Part shown: piece by piece, positions 46,153 through 57,892 of the stretch | How the letters are laid out: the number at the start of each line of letters is the position of its first letter | Position numbering within the stretch: position 1 is the stretch's first letter | Assembly: GCA_963580285.1 (NCBI GenBank) | Contig: OY757016.1 | Span: 41,927,124-41,991,123 of the forward strand | Direction of reading: 5' to 3' | Origin: Lucinisca nassula | Taxonomy: Eukaryota; Mollusca; Bivalvia; Lucinida; Lucinidae | DNA length: 64,000 nt | Translations under genes and position numbers: made by a program | Notes under the pieces: generated by a model | Seen by the model: only the letters and a program-made list of their open reading frames with translations | The model's database searches: none | Told to the model about the DNA's origin: nothing

Positions 46153-46184
46153 TTTTTAGATCCATCTTGAAACCATATTATCTG

Positions 46185-46480
46185 TTTGATTTGAGGTTTA
46201 ACGTCCCCGTCAACACTATTCAGGTCATTTTGGAGACATTGCTTCCAATTTTGTGGAACTTTTACCCAGCACTGAGATGAAATGACATCCCATCCCCTGC
46301 CGCCCAATGAAACCAATAGGGTTTATATGCATGGCAGGTCCGACATGCATCACTTTGCCTGGGCAGGCTTAGACTTTCTAAGCAGTTTAAATTCTACTCA
46401 TGTGTGGTTGGTTTCAGCTGTGTGGATGCAACCTGCAGCCCAATCTATTTCTCTAAGCCCCGATGGGCTGGGCCTTGAAA
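46185..46480 (-). mobile_element. Family E SINE, minus strand
   Basis: Full family E order in reverse, from the GATTTGAGGTTTAACG tail to GCCCCGATGGGC. Confidence 0.65.
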
Positions 46481-46640
46481 CCGTGTAATATCCAAAACTG
46501 TGTTATAACGAAAGTGTTGTAATGAGGTTGTGGTGTAAATACTTGATGTGCGACTTGAACGTTTGAGCTTGCGCTAGGCTTCACACAAATATTTACAGAT
46601 TGAGAAAATGACAATGACGGAAAACTGGCCTCCTATATCA

Positions 46641-47055
46641 TGCCATGCATAAAGGTGTGGCAAAAAACGCTTGGGAACCTTTACGCTCGACAGAACTTGA
46701 TTCTAAAAATCTCATACATTCTGTGGCAAATTTAATGAATTACTATGTTTGGGACTTTGTCCTTCTAACTCTCGCAAATTGTCAATGTGCTTCTAGGCTT
46801 CATTTGCATTTTCGCACTCTGTGGCAAAAACCAGGATGGTGATCTCATGCCATGCATAAAGGTGTGACAAATAAAGCTTGTGAGCCTTTACACTTGACAG
46901 CACTTGCTTCTAAAAATCTCATACATTCTGTGGCAAATTAAATGAATTACTATGTTTGGGACTTCGTCCTTCTAGCTTCCGCAAATTGCCCATGTGCTTC
47001 TGGGTCATTTGCATTTTCACATTTTGTGGCAAAAACCAGGATGTTTGACCCTCGG
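46641..47055. repeat. 207-bp tandem duplication reaching into the WW exon
   Basis: TGCCATGCATAAAGG starts units at 46641 and 46848. The right end of each unit carries the same codons (minus-strand SWFLPQ): the downstream copy (46800-46845) has SPSWFLPQSAKMQM followed by an early stop. So the 3' end of the WW-coding exon and what follows it were duplicated. Confidence 0.75.
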
Positions 47056-47723
47056 CACTTTGATAAAACAGTTTTCCGAAGGTTGCAGCATCTTTGCTTC
47101 GATGAACCGTCCAACCTAGTGGCAGCTCTGCCAAGTTCCTTGAAATACCACATTCACAGACTTCACTCTGATTTAGCACTTCTTTGAGTTTTCCTGAGAT
47201 ATCTTCGCTCACATCCCGCGCCCTAGAATAATATGCACCGTAGTCTGAACAAGCAGCTCCTGCTGGTAACGGAGCAGGTGGTCTGTTTGCAATTGCTTCT
47301 GCCACTCTCGTTTCTGCTGAGCTGTTTTCTTGTTGAACATTTCCATTAATCCAAGCACTACCTGAAGAAGTATCACTTCCTGTGGAATTGTTCCTTGGTC
47401 GGCCTGGCAGAGGAGGGGGCCCAGTTGGAAGCGTGGAAATTGCAGCCCTACTACTGTCTATGCTTGTTACACTACGTGACCTACCTAGGCTCCCACCAGA
47501 TGCACTCTGTCCACCAAAGGTAGCCTGAGTTCCTGGCCGGTCAAGTGAAAATTTAAAATAGACATCATCAACATTTTCTAGATTACGTACAGGATTGTTT
47601 CTATAGAAGTCTAATAGGTCTATGATGCTACCAAACTTTTTCTCAACTACCAGAAAATACTGTACATTTGTGTCATTCTCCTCTATCTGGATGTGGAGAT
47701 GCCGTACACTGCCATCTTTTACT
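46919..47723 (-). CDS. SH2-WW adaptor gene, coding exon 3: SH2 C-terminal half, linker, WW domain
   Basis: The acceptor TTTTTTCAG ends at 47724. The first base completes a Ser codon begun in exon 2, then VKDGSVRHLHI continues the SH2 domain (predicted residues 69-128, with His76 in the usual V-R-H context and the EKKFGSIIDLLDFY helix). Residues 129-265 form a Ser/Pro-rich linker with two proline motifs (PPPLPGRP at 170-177, RPPAPLP at 215-221), the first a class II SH3-ligand pattern. A WW domain spans about 267-300 (LPLGW, Trp272; Tyr288; Trp297). The frame ends at 46919; whether that is the true stop or a donor follows the WW domain is open. The product would dock on phosphotyrosine through SH2 and on Pro-rich motifs through WW. 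I recall no human protein with this pairing. Confidence 0.82.
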
Positions 47724-48782
47724 CTGAAAAAATAAATAAGGTGACATATGAGACAAGAAATGTGTCCATAGGACACAGGTGCCCCCTACTGGAAGCGCAA
47801 TTAAGAAAACTTAAATTCAAATTGCTAATGCCATCTTGGATACGGATGCAGACAGGGACAGACAGGCAGGGCTAACACTGTACATGTATCATGCTCTTTC
47901 CAACATTCTTTGAATGGCCCAGGCATAAAAAGGGCCCTTAAAGCTTTCTCTTACTGTAAAACACTTATACTTCACGGTCACTTTATTTTTGCGCTATTGG
48001 CGGTCAAGGAAAACACCACCATAAAGATCAAACAGCGTATAACAAAATGGCAGAAATTCTCTTCCCAATACACATCGCAAAGAATGATATAGGGAAATAA
48101 AACGTCAATCAGCCAAGGGCATCGTCTGTTACGAAAGGCAAAAAAAATGCATTTACTTTTTAGAAGTAGAGCATACTGTTAGGAAGTGTAGCTAAAATTT
48201 ATTCTATTCAACCAGAGTAAAAGACAATTTATCAAGTCTTTCTCTTTGCTTAACATGTCAATTATGAAGACATGTAGCGTGCTCAACAGGGTCGAATAAA
48301 AGCAAATACATTTTGACACTAATTGTCAAAAGTGCATATATAATTGGTAATTGATTGGCGGCTTTGTCTGTGAGTACACCAAGTACGACATTTTGAGTAG
48401 CTAAAGTGTGAATGCAAGAAAGAAAGCCACAACATATAATAACTTGTTTCACTGAGTAATTAAATAACATAAGAACTGATTTGTATTCACTCAAACAACA
48501 GGAACAGTGCAGTGAAAAACAGTTTAAAATCACAGTATATGACATACTGTGTAGGATCCGAATACACAAGACACACAGGGCCATGTCAAAAATCACAGAT
48601 TTTGTTTTTTATTTCTGAAATTGAAAATCCGCAAAAATAAAAATCTGCCAAAAGGTTCACTCATAAAAAACGCAAAAATTTGCTGCTGCCAAATTTAAGT
48701 GTTCTACAGTTTTTAAGTTCTTCAAGTGATCACAACATACCTTTATCATACAGAACATCAAACAAAAACACATAAATCATAA

Positions 48783-48950
48783 AGAAGCCTCTGTGGTGTA
48801 GTGGCTATGCTACTTGCCTTATGAACAAGCAGCCGTGGGTTCAATCCCGAGCTTCTCTAGACTTTCGGATGAGTCTTTAAACCCAGGTCCTGACACTGTA
48901 TGACATTAGCTGTTGGGACATAAAACTCAAAAACAAACACACATGCATAT
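48783..48950 (+). mobile_element. SINE B
   Basis: A-box-like TGGTGTAGTGGCTATGC, B-box-like GGGTTCAATCCC, body CTTTCGGATGAGTCTTTAAA, A-rich tail with ACAAACACAC. Antisense to the host gene, in intron 2. Confidence 0.8.
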
Positions 48951-49120
48951 ATCATTCTGACCTGGCACTCTGAAGAACCCTCTGTTTGCCAGGCTACCCT
49001 TTTAGGGGTTTCCTGCCCTAGAATGGGTTAACCTTTATTTCTGGGCTAATTCAGCAGACAAGCTGGGGGGAGGGGGTGCTAGTTGACTTTCCTTATTGAA
49101 AAAAACCAAGTCAAATGGCG

Positions 49121-49426
49121 GGCAGGCGGCCTCGGTAGCTCAGTCGGTTACGGGTCTGACTGGTGATCAGAAGGAAGCGGGTTGGATACCTGCTGGGGTC
49201 GGCAGGACGGCAGCGCTATTTCGTGGAGATTGATCATGAAATCTTTTCTATGGTCATTCTCTCCCTTCCCCTGATTCAAGAAAGGCAGTTGTCCATTTCT
49301 GGTGAAAGAATATACACTGTACTAGTTAACTGCTTATGTATAAGCCTGTGTGGATAGGTAAACTGACCGGCTCAAAAATGATCTAAAATAGTGTTGACTT
49401 GACCATTAAACTCCAGTGCAAACAAA
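49121..49426 (+). mobile_element. SINE D with 9-bp TSD
   Basis: GCCTCGGTAGCTCAGTCGG head, degenerate B-box GGTTGGATACC, AACAAA tail; CAAATGGCG at 49112-49120 and 49427-49435. Confidence 0.82.
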
Positions 49427-49555
49427 CAAATGGCGCCGAAAATAAAATGACGTTGTTAGTGTTGCGATTACAGTTACATTTTCCAAAGCAGGTTTAATTT
49501 TTCTGGATTGCTTTTTTTTTTTCTTACAAACCTTTCAAAAGAAATTATTTGCTGT

Positions 49556-50022
49556 TCACGACAACCCCTATCTTTGGAAACAGTGTAGATCCAGATCAGA
49601 TGGCTTCTGAAGAAGCCATCTGATCAGGATCTATACTGTTTGACATTCAGTATATTGATTTGTGAGAATAAATTACATCAAGTAATCTGATTGGTTCAAA
49701 GTCAGAAATGGGTGTGGCTACACTGAATATTCAGCAGGATAAGGGTTAAAACTAAAAGAGATTACAGGTAGTATTACATGTGTTTTATGCACTCATACTC
49801 GGACTGTTCCTTAGACCCTTCTCTTGCTGCATATTCAGTTTAGCCACACCAATTTTTGACTTTGACCCTATCAGATTACTTGATGTAATTTATTCCTGCA
49901 AATTCATAAACTGAATGTCAAACAGTGTAGATCCTGATTAGATGGCTTCTTCAGAAGCCATCTGATCTGGATCTACACTGTTTGCAAAGATAGGGGTTGT
50001 CGTGAACAGCAAGATAAGGGTT
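49556..50022. mobile_element. Two M1 MITEs in inverted orientation
   Basis: 49556-49747 and 49814-50022 are complements of one another, each with its own core palindrome (49577-49642; 49919-49985). The first lacks the outer left end; its right end is TTCAGCAGGATAAGGGTT. A transcript could fold at two scales. Confidence 0.75.
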
Positions 50023-50044
50023 AAACTTTAATGGTTTCTTGGGG

Positions 50045-50165
50045 CACTAGAGCTTGAGATGCCATTTCATCTCAATGTCAGGTAAAACTTCCACAAAATC
50101 AGAAGCAACGTCTCCAAAATGACCTAAATTGTGTTGACAGGGACATATGATCTCAACACAAACAA
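50045..50165 (+). repeat. Family E SINE 3' half
   Basis: GCTTGAGATGCCATTTCATC to the AACACAAACAAAA tail. Confidence 0.6.
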
Positions 50166-50459
50166 AACTTGACTACGGGCAATATGAAATAATATTGCCC
50201 ATTAAATTCTCTACAATTTTTATGACAGACTGTAGTTGTACTAATTATTGTGTATACATACATCATGTATAAATGTTTGCTGCTTTCTAGATTCATGCAT
50301 ATTCACGGCTATTAAAGTTTGTGGATTTACGAATTTCTCCTATCTGTTCTTTACAAAGTTAAGAATTTAAAATTCATTTATAAATTTCTTGTACATGTAT
50401 ATGCAGAATTTGTGAACATTAATACACTGCAAAAATTTGTCCAGTTACAGCAAACTTAC

Positions 50460-50557
50460 GAGACCGATGCTGTTAGCAAGTTTCTTTGTCTGTTACTTGG
50501 ACGTAGCAAATAGTATCCTGGCTTTTTTCGACTGCGTTTCTTGATGAAGCATGCAAC
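50460..50557 (-). CDS. SH2-WW adaptor gene, coding exon 2: SH2 core with the phosphotyrosine-binding Arg
   Basis: A 98-nt exon flanked by AG (50559-50558, after a CTTTTCCCC tract) and a consensus donor GTAAGT (50459-50454). It encodes predicted residues 36-67 plus two bases of Ser68. GYYLLRPSN matches the SH2 FLVRES strand, with Arg54 as the phosphotyrosine-binding arginine. It enters in phase 0 from exon 1 and leaves in phase 2 into exon 3, and both joins keep the SH2 fold continuous, which is strong internal proof of the gene model. The exon is too short to stand out as an open frame. Confidence 0.88.
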
Positions 50558-50734
50558 CTGGGGAAAAGGAAAAAAAGAGTTATTAGTATGTACTCATGAT
50601 GTACCTTATTATAACACTATAATATCATGGTGTTGGGTATAACACTGTTTAAAGATGGATCCCAAATAGGCACAGATAGAAAAAATACCGTAAATGATCT
50701 ATTTTCTATATCTGATTCTGTACATTTTCGTTTG

Positions 50735-51200
50735 GTTGGTTGGTTGATTTGAGGTTTACCGGTAATGTCCCTGTCAACACTGTATAGGTTATTTTGGAGA
50801 TATTGCTTCCAATTTTGTGGGACTTTTACCCGACAATGAGATGAAATGACATCTCAAGCCATGCCGCCCAATGAAACCAATAGGGTTTATAAGCATAGAC
50901 GGTCCGACTTGCACCGCTTTGCCTGAGCAGGTTTAGATCCTCTAAGCGGTTTACTAGTATGCGTGTGCGGTCGGATTCAGCTCTGCGTGGAAGCATCATG
51001 AAATGACATCTCAAGCCCTGCCGCCCAATGAAACCAATAGGGTTTATAAGCATGGGTGGTCCGACTTGCACAACTTTGCCTGGGCAGGCTTAGATCCAGA
51101 TCCTAAGCGGTATACCAGTACTCCTGTGCGGTCGGTTTCAGTTCTCTGTGGAAGCATCATGCAGCCCATCTATTTCTTCAAGCTCCAATGGGCAGGGGCG
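50735..51200 (-). repeat. Family E SINE, minus, with partial duplication
   Basis: The segment GAAATGACATCTCAAGCC to AGCATCATG occurs at 50843-50999 and again at 51000-51161, directly adjacent. Confidence 0.65.
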
Positions 51201-51705
51201 GTATAGTCATTTGTAACCACTGTCCTTACTGGACCAGTCAATAGTCGGATAGTCATTTGTTTTTTCAAAGGAAACCCTCTGCTCTAGTCTCAATCACATG
51301 TGTATTCGGTTTAACCCATATAAGCCTGGCATCCTATAAATGGGACATAGGGAAACCATGCAGACCCAAATGAGGTGCTGCATCATGCGGGGTCTAATCT
51401 GGGTTTGCACTATTTGTTTGATGAATACACTACTTATGGTAAAATATTAAAGACAAACTCAACCTGACACACCTATTTCTACCAGTGGACTCACCCAAAT
51501 GATAAGTGTAGAAAAATCCATTTGGCTTAAAAGTGACTGATGCATAAAATCAATAGTCAAGATTATTTTGTATACTTTTAATACTGAAAACCATACAACC
51601 ATTTAAAACCAATTGTAAATTTGCACATACATTTGCACTTTTCAGAATACCATGTACACCAAGGGATGAATGTTGATGGGGAAGAAAAACCTCAATACAA
51701 ACAAA
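51201..51705. other. No recognisable feature
   Basis: Intronic, AT-rich. The end (51680-51705) resembles a SINE tail with CTCAATACAAACAAA into which H1-7 is set. Confidence 0.4.
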
Positions 51706-53500
51706 CAAGAGACCCATGATGGCCCTGGATCGCTCACCTGATCCATAGTGTAACAAGTGGGCCCCAGGGAGGGCCATTATTGGCCCCAGGGCTTTAATGT
51801 GCATAATGGTGAGGGAGGTCTTAATGGTGAAGCTTCATACCAAACATCAACAAAGGCCATAATTTGAACAATCTTGGCAAAGGTCCACTAGATGAAGCTA
51901 CACACCAAATATCAAAGACCTGGGCCTTGTGGTTTCAGAGAAGAAGATTTTTATAAAGATATTCCCTACATAAGCCTATGCAAAACCAAATGGCCCCCGT
52001 GCTATGTACAAGAATTTGTACAAAAATTCCGCCGAAGGCTATGTCGTGCCTGTGGGGGCGCAAAGACACCCAACCACGATATGTAGGTCAAGGTCAAACA
52101 TAGATGCTTCACAAAAGTTTCCATTCTTAAATGCAAGCTTGTACTAAGTATCATTAAGCTTTAATTAATTCTTGAAAAACTTAACCATAAGGGTGAACAC
52201 TACAGTGGTCGCAATATTTTACAATGTTGGTGAACCATGAAATGTACGTCAAGGTCAAATAAGGATGCTTGCATTTAAGTTGCCATCCACAGATACAGGT
52301 TTGTACCAAGTATCATTAATGAAGTTCTTATAGTTCTTGAGAAATAAACTTGACCGTTAGGGTGAATGCTAGGGTGGAAGCAATATTTTACAAAGACAGT
52401 GAACCATGAAATATAAGTCAAGGTCAAATATGGATGCTTGCATTTAAGTAACCATACCAAGATACAAGTTTGTACCAAGCATCATTAATAAAGCTCTTAT
52501 AGTTCTTGAGAAATAAACTTGACCATAAGGGTGAACGCTAGGGTGGTCGCAATATTTTACAAAGTCAGTGAACCATGAAATGTAGGTCAAGGTCAAATAT
52601 GGATGCTTGCATGTCAGTTGTCATCCCCAGATACCAGTTTGTACCAAGTATCAATAATGAAGCTCTTATAGTTCTTGAGAAATAAAGTTGACCATTAGGG
52701 TGAACGGTAGGGTGGTCGCAAATGTTGACGCCTTGACGAACGGATGGACGAACGGACGCCTATATCGCGCCTTGCTAATAGCAGGCGTGACATGTTTTAC
52801 CCCAGCACTATAATTTGAACAATCTTGAGAGAGGTCCACTAGATGAAGCTCAATACCAAATATCAAAGACCTGGGCCTGGCAGTTTCAGAGAAGAGGGGG
52901 GGGGGTCATTTTTTACCCCAGCACTATAATTTGAACAATCTTGATAGAGGTCCACTAGATGAAGCTCAATAACAAATATCAAAGACCTGGGCCTGGCAGT
53001 TTCAGAGAAGAAGATTTTTTAAGATTTCCCTTTATTAGTTTATGTAAAACCAAAGGGTCTCGGGTCAGCGACATTTTTTTAAAGATTTTCCCTACATAAG
53101 CCTATGTAAAACCAAAGGGCCCGGGGGGGGGGGGTCATTTTTTACCCCAGCACTATAATTTGAACAATCTTGGTAGGGGTCCACTAGGTGAAGCTACATA
53201 CCAAATATCAGAGACCTGGGCCTTGTGGTTTCAGAGAAGATGATTTTTTAAGTTTTCAGTGAAAAAAAAATCTATATTTGGCTCCTGTGACCTATATGTG
53301 AAACAGACCGGAACCATTTGAACAATTTTGAAAGGGGACCACCTAAGGATCATTCCTGTGAAGTTTGGTCAAAATCCGATCAGCGGTTTAAGTGGAGATG
53401 TCGTTTGAAGAAATTGTTTACGCACAAACGCACGCACAACGGATGATGGACAAATAGTGATCCCAAAAGCTCACCTCTTAACTACATGACGGTGAGCTAA
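51706..53500. mobile_element. H1-7 element, interrupted by H3-b
   Basis: CAAGAGACCC...GCTCACCTG at the left, GGTGAGCTAA at the right (the usual CA before it is lost). Units flank H3-b, and the right unique part (GGAACCATTTGAACAA, GATCAGCGGTTTAAG) is kept. Confidence 0.75.
52009..52792. mobile_element. H3-b element nested in H1-7
   Basis: CAAGAATTTGTAC...ATTCCGCCGAAGGC and GTCGTGCCTG at the left, GCAGGCGTGACA at the right; four units of about 165 bp (GTCAAGGTCAAATATGGATG, TTGAGAAATAAACTTGACC). The inverted repeats differ by one base. Confidence 0.72.
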
Positions 53501-53572
53501 AAAAACAAACAAATGCTAAGGGAGGACTCACAGCAATGAAGTCTGATTAGGGTCTTCACTGTTTGCCATCAA

Positions 53573-53639
53573 CAAACAGTGTAAACCAAGATCAGACTGC
53601 TCATCAGGAGCAGTCTGACCAGGGTATTCGCTGTTTGCA
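53573..53639. repeat. GATC-rich palindrome
   Basis: CAAACAGTGTAAACC / GGGTATTCGCTGTTTG around CAGACTGCTC ATCAG GAGCAGTCTG. A poly-G run lies at 53716-53731. Confidence 0.65.
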
Positions 53640-53904
53640 TTTCCGTCTTCCGTGATTGTATTTGTGAACGTGATGGTATTCATGTGTTACGTGTATTTGT
53701 GTATTAAACTGTAGGTGGGGGGGGGGGGGGGTTGCTGTAACTACTGATGAGAGAACTTGTGGCCCAGACCCATTGTACAGTTGTGTATGTCATGTATAGT
53801 TCGAACAAACTGACCGTAGACTGACCTTTATGCAAGGAATAAATTAGTCAATGTTATCGCCTAATATGTCGGCTTTCGTAAACTTCTCGTGAATTTTCGG
53901 CATC

Positions 53905-54138
53905 CGACCCACACACGAGTACTGGTAAACCGCTAAGAGGATCTAAGTCTGCCCAGGCAAAGCGGTGTGAGTGTCGGACCGTCCATGCTTATAAACCGTA
54001 TTGGTTTCATTGGGCAACAGGGCTTGAGATGTCATTTCATCTCAATGTCGGGTAAAAGTCCCACAAAATTGGAAGCAACGTCTCCAAAATGACCTTTACA
54101 GTGTTGACAGGGACATTAATTCTCAAATCAAACAAACA
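53905..54138 (+). mobile_element. Family E SINE
   Basis: Complete order from ACACACGAGTACTGGTAAAC to the CAAATCAAACAAACAAA tail. Confidence 0.68.
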
Positions 54139-54169
54139 AAAGGTCAATTTGTTCGAACTATAATGTTCC

Positions 54170-54420
54170 AATAAAATATGTTTTTACTATAGTCAGTTAA
54201 CCTAACCACACTTTTCCGGTGCATGTTAATATATACAAGGCATTTACCACTACAGTGCACATCCTTCCACCAGAAACTGACAAATGTCTTTCTTGGATCA
54301 GAGGGGGGGAATGGCTTTAGAAAAGATTTCACGGTTTCATGTTGCCAACACAGCAGGCATCGAACCCGTAATTTTCTGATCACAAGTCAGACCCACATTT
54401 GAATGGGCTACCAAGGCCAG
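54170..54420 (-). mobile_element. SINE D, degenerate, minus strand
   Basis: Body words CAGTGCACATCCTTCCACC and GATCACAAGTCAGAC with the head at the right end; no TSD visible. Confidence 0.65.
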
Positions 54421-54453
54421 CTAAGTGGTGATTACTTGCTAGAATGGCCTCAA

Positions 54454-57192
54454 CAAGAGGACCAAGAGGGCCCTGAATCGCTCACCTGAGTATCAGTGTC
54501 TCTAGTGCATTCTTGGCCCAAGGGCTATAATTTGAATAAACTTGGTAGCGGTCCACTAGATAAGGCTTCAGACCAAATATTGAAGACCTGGGCTTCTGGT
54601 TTCAGAAAAGAAGATTTTTAAAGGATTTCCCTATATAAGCCTATGTAAAACCAGCGGGCCCTGGCGAGTGGGCATTTTTGGCGCCAGGGCTATAATTTGA
54701 CCAATCTCAGCAGAGATTCACTAGTTGAAGCTTCACACCAGATATCAAAGACCTGGGTCTTCTGGTTTCGGACAAGAAGATTTTTTAAAGGTTTTTTCCT
54801 ATATATGCCTATGTAAAACTAGTAGGTCCCAGCGCAGGGACACTTTTGGCACAAAGGCTATAATTTGAACACTCTCAGTAGAGGTCCATTAGATAAAGCT
54901 TCATACCAAATATCAAAGACCTGGGCCTGACGGTTTCAGAGAAGATTTTCTAAAGATTTTCCCTATATAAGCCTATGTAAAACCAAAGGGCCCCGGAGCG
55001 GGGGCATTTTTGGCCCCGGCACTATAATTTGAACAATCTTGGTAGGGGTCCACTAGATGAAGCTTCATACCAAATATCAAAGACCTGGGTCTTGCGGTTT
55101 AAGAGAAGAAGATTTTTAAAGATTTTCCCTATATAAGTTTATGTAAAACCAAAAGGCCCTGGAGCGGGGCATTTTTGGCCCCAGCACTATAATTAGAACA
55201 ATATCTTGGTAGAGGTCCACTAGATGAAGCTACATGCAAAATTTCAAAGATCTGGGCCTTGCCGTTTCAGAGAAAGAGATTTTTAAAGATTTTCCCTATA
55301 TAAGCCGATGTAAAACCAAAGGGCCCCGGGGCTCGGGCATTTTTGGCCCCAGCACTATAATTTGAACAATCTTGGTAGGGGTCCACTAGATGAAGCTTCA
55401 TACCAAATAGCAAAGACCTGGGCCTTGCGGTTCAAGAGAAAAAAAGTTTTAAAGATTTTTCCTATATAAGCCCATGTAAAACCAAAGGGCCCCGGGGCGG
55501 GGGCATTTTTAGCCCCAGCATTATATTTTTAACAATCTTGGTAGGGGTCCACTAGATGAAGCTTCATACGAAATATCAAAGATCTGGGCCTTGCGGTTTC
55601 ATAGAAGAAAAGTTTTAAAGATTTTCCATATGTAAGCCCATGTAAAACCAAAGGGCCCCGGGCGGGGGCATTTTTGGCCCCAGCACTATAATTTGAACAA
55701 TCTTGGTAGGGGTCCACTAGATGAAGCTTCACACCAAATAGCAAAGACCTTGGCCTTGCGGTTTCAGAGAAGAAATGTTTTAAAGATTTTCCATATATAA
55801 GCCCATAAAAACCAAAGGGCCCTGGGGCAGGGGCATTTTTAGCCCCAGCATTATATTTTTAACAATCTTGGTAGGGGTCCACTAGATGAAGCTTCATACG
55901 AAATATCAAAGATCTGGGCCTTGCCGTTTCAGAGAAGAAAAGTTTTAAAGATTTTCCATATATAAGCCCATGTAAAACCAAAGGGCCCCGGGCGGGGGCA
56001 TTTTTGGCCCCAGCACTATAATTTGAACAATCTTGGTAGGGGTCCACTAGATGAAGCTTCATACCAAATAGCAAAGACCTGGGCCTTGCGGTTTCAGAGA
56101 AGAAATGTTTTAAAGATTTTCCCTATATAAGCCCATAAAAACCAAAGGGCCCTGGGGCAGGGGCATTTTTAGCCCCAGCATAATATTTTGAACAATCTTG
56201 GTAGGGGTCCACTAGACGAAGCTTCATACGAAATATCAAAGATCTGGGCCTTGCGGTTTCAGAGAAGAACATTTTTTAAAGATTTTCCATATACAAGCCC
56301 ATGTAAAACCAAAGGGCCCCAGGCGGGGGCATTTTTGGCCCCAGCACTATAATTTGAACAATCTTGGTAGGGGTCCACCAGATGAAGCTTCAAACAAAAT
56401 ATCAAAAATCTGGGCCTTGCGATTTCAGAGAAGAAGATTTTTAAAGATTTTTCCCTAAATAAGCCCATGTAAAACCAAAGGGCCCTGGAGCGGGGGCATT
56501 TTTCACCCCAGCACTATAATTTGACCAAATCTTGGTAGTGGTTCACTAGATGAAGCTTCATACCAAATATCAAAGATCAGGGCCTTGCGGTTTCAGAGAA
56601 GGTTTTTAAAGGATTTCACTATATAAGCCCATGTAAAACCAAAGGGCCCCGGGGTAGGGCATTTTTGGCCCCAGCACTATAATTTGAACAATCCTGGTAG
56701 GGGTCCACTAGATGAAGCTTCATACCAAAGATCAAAGACCTGTGCCTTGCCATTTCAGAGAAGAAGATTTTTAAATATTTTCCCTATATAATCCTATGTA
56801 AAACCAAAGGAACCCGGGGTTGGGCATTTTTTGCCCCAGCACTATAATTTGAACAATCTATGAAGGGGTCAACTAGATGAAGCTTCATACCAAATATCAA
56901 AGACCTGGGCCTTGTGGTTTCAAAGAGGAGATTTTTTAAGTTTTCGGTGAAAAAAATCTATTTCTGGCTCCTGTGACCTAGATGTGCAATGGACCGAAAC
57001 CATTTGAACAACTTTGAAAGGGGACCACATAGGGATCATTCCTGTGAAGTTTGGTCAAAATCCGATCAGCGGTTTAGGAGGAGATGTCCTTTGAAGAAGA
57101 AGTTTATGGACGGATGCACGCATGCACGGATGCATGACGGACAAAAAGTGATCCCAAAAGCTCACCTCGCCACTATGTGACAGGTGAGCTAA
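54454..57192. mobile_element. H1-8: longest uninterrupted H1 element
   Basis: CAAGAGGACC start, GCTCACCTG, about 15 units of roughly 155-165 bp, right part with GGACCGAAACCATTTG, hairpin AGCTCACCT/AGGTGAGCT, and CAGGTGAGCTAA. A pair of units repeats at 320-bp spacing (55500, 55820, 56150), a higher-order period. Set exactly in the CCTCAA/AGAGG centre of an M2 foldback. Confidence 0.82.
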
Positions 57193-57203
57193 AGAGGTGA
57201 TTC

Positions 57204-57892
57204 TAAAAACCAATAGTGTTTATAAGCATGGACGGACCAACTCGCACTGCTTTGCCTGTGCAGGATTAGATTCTCTTAGCGGTTTACCAATACTCGTGTG
57301 CGGTCGGTTTCAGCTCTGCATGGAAGCATCATGCAGCCCATCTATTTCTTCAAGCCCCGATGGGCGGGGGCCGCACCGTGACCTTGAAAATAAGGTCAAT
57401 GTCATCATGACCTAATGACTGTTTTCAACCATCCCAGGGCCGAAGCTACCCCCAAAATTAGGGAGAAGTGACTTCTCCCTCCTGGGAAAATAGGGAGACG
57501 TTTGCTAGGTCTAGGGAGAAGTGGGAGGCTTAACGTCAGACAACAACAGTGTAATGAGTTCTCCTGTAAACCCCTATTTATTGGAGAAAAGTGGGTTTTA
57601 TAAAGCCTTTGGTGTCTTTTATGGGTGGAGTAAGTTGATTGTATCAATTCCTGATCTTTGTTTTACTTCTACTTTTTATAAGGGTATCAATCATATGTGA
57701 TGTTTTGTTGATGACCATGAGTGAGATATGCCTTTTAAGATGAAGATTTGTTTTGTTTGATATGAGGTTTAACGTCCTCGTCAACAGCAAACACTAAAAA
57801 TGTTGATTTGAAGATGCTGATTCCAATATTGTGGGAGTTTTACCTGACATTGAGATGATATGACATCTCAAGCCCTGCTGCCCAATTATTTA
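57204..57892 (-). repeat. Family E SINE pieces with a Rep-A 3' end between
   Basis: Family E at 57204-57375 and 57752-57890 (minus); a plus-strand Rep-A tail at about 57603-57675 (CCTTTGGTGTCTTTTATGGG to TTTTACTTCTACTTT). Short repeated words with GGGAGAAGTG lie at 57455-57530. Confidence 0.65.

Larger units (their letters stand above)
47724..50459 (-). other. SH2-WW gene intron 2
   Basis: GT at 50459-50458 and AG at 47725-47724. Carries SINE B (48783-48950), SINE D (49121-49426), an inverted M1 pair (49556-50022) and a family E tail (50045-50165). Bases 47880-48780 show no feature. Confidence 0.75.

Noticed and set aside
53742..53756. CTGATGAGAGAAC as a hammerhead core
   Set aside because: No room for stem II between the two core words.
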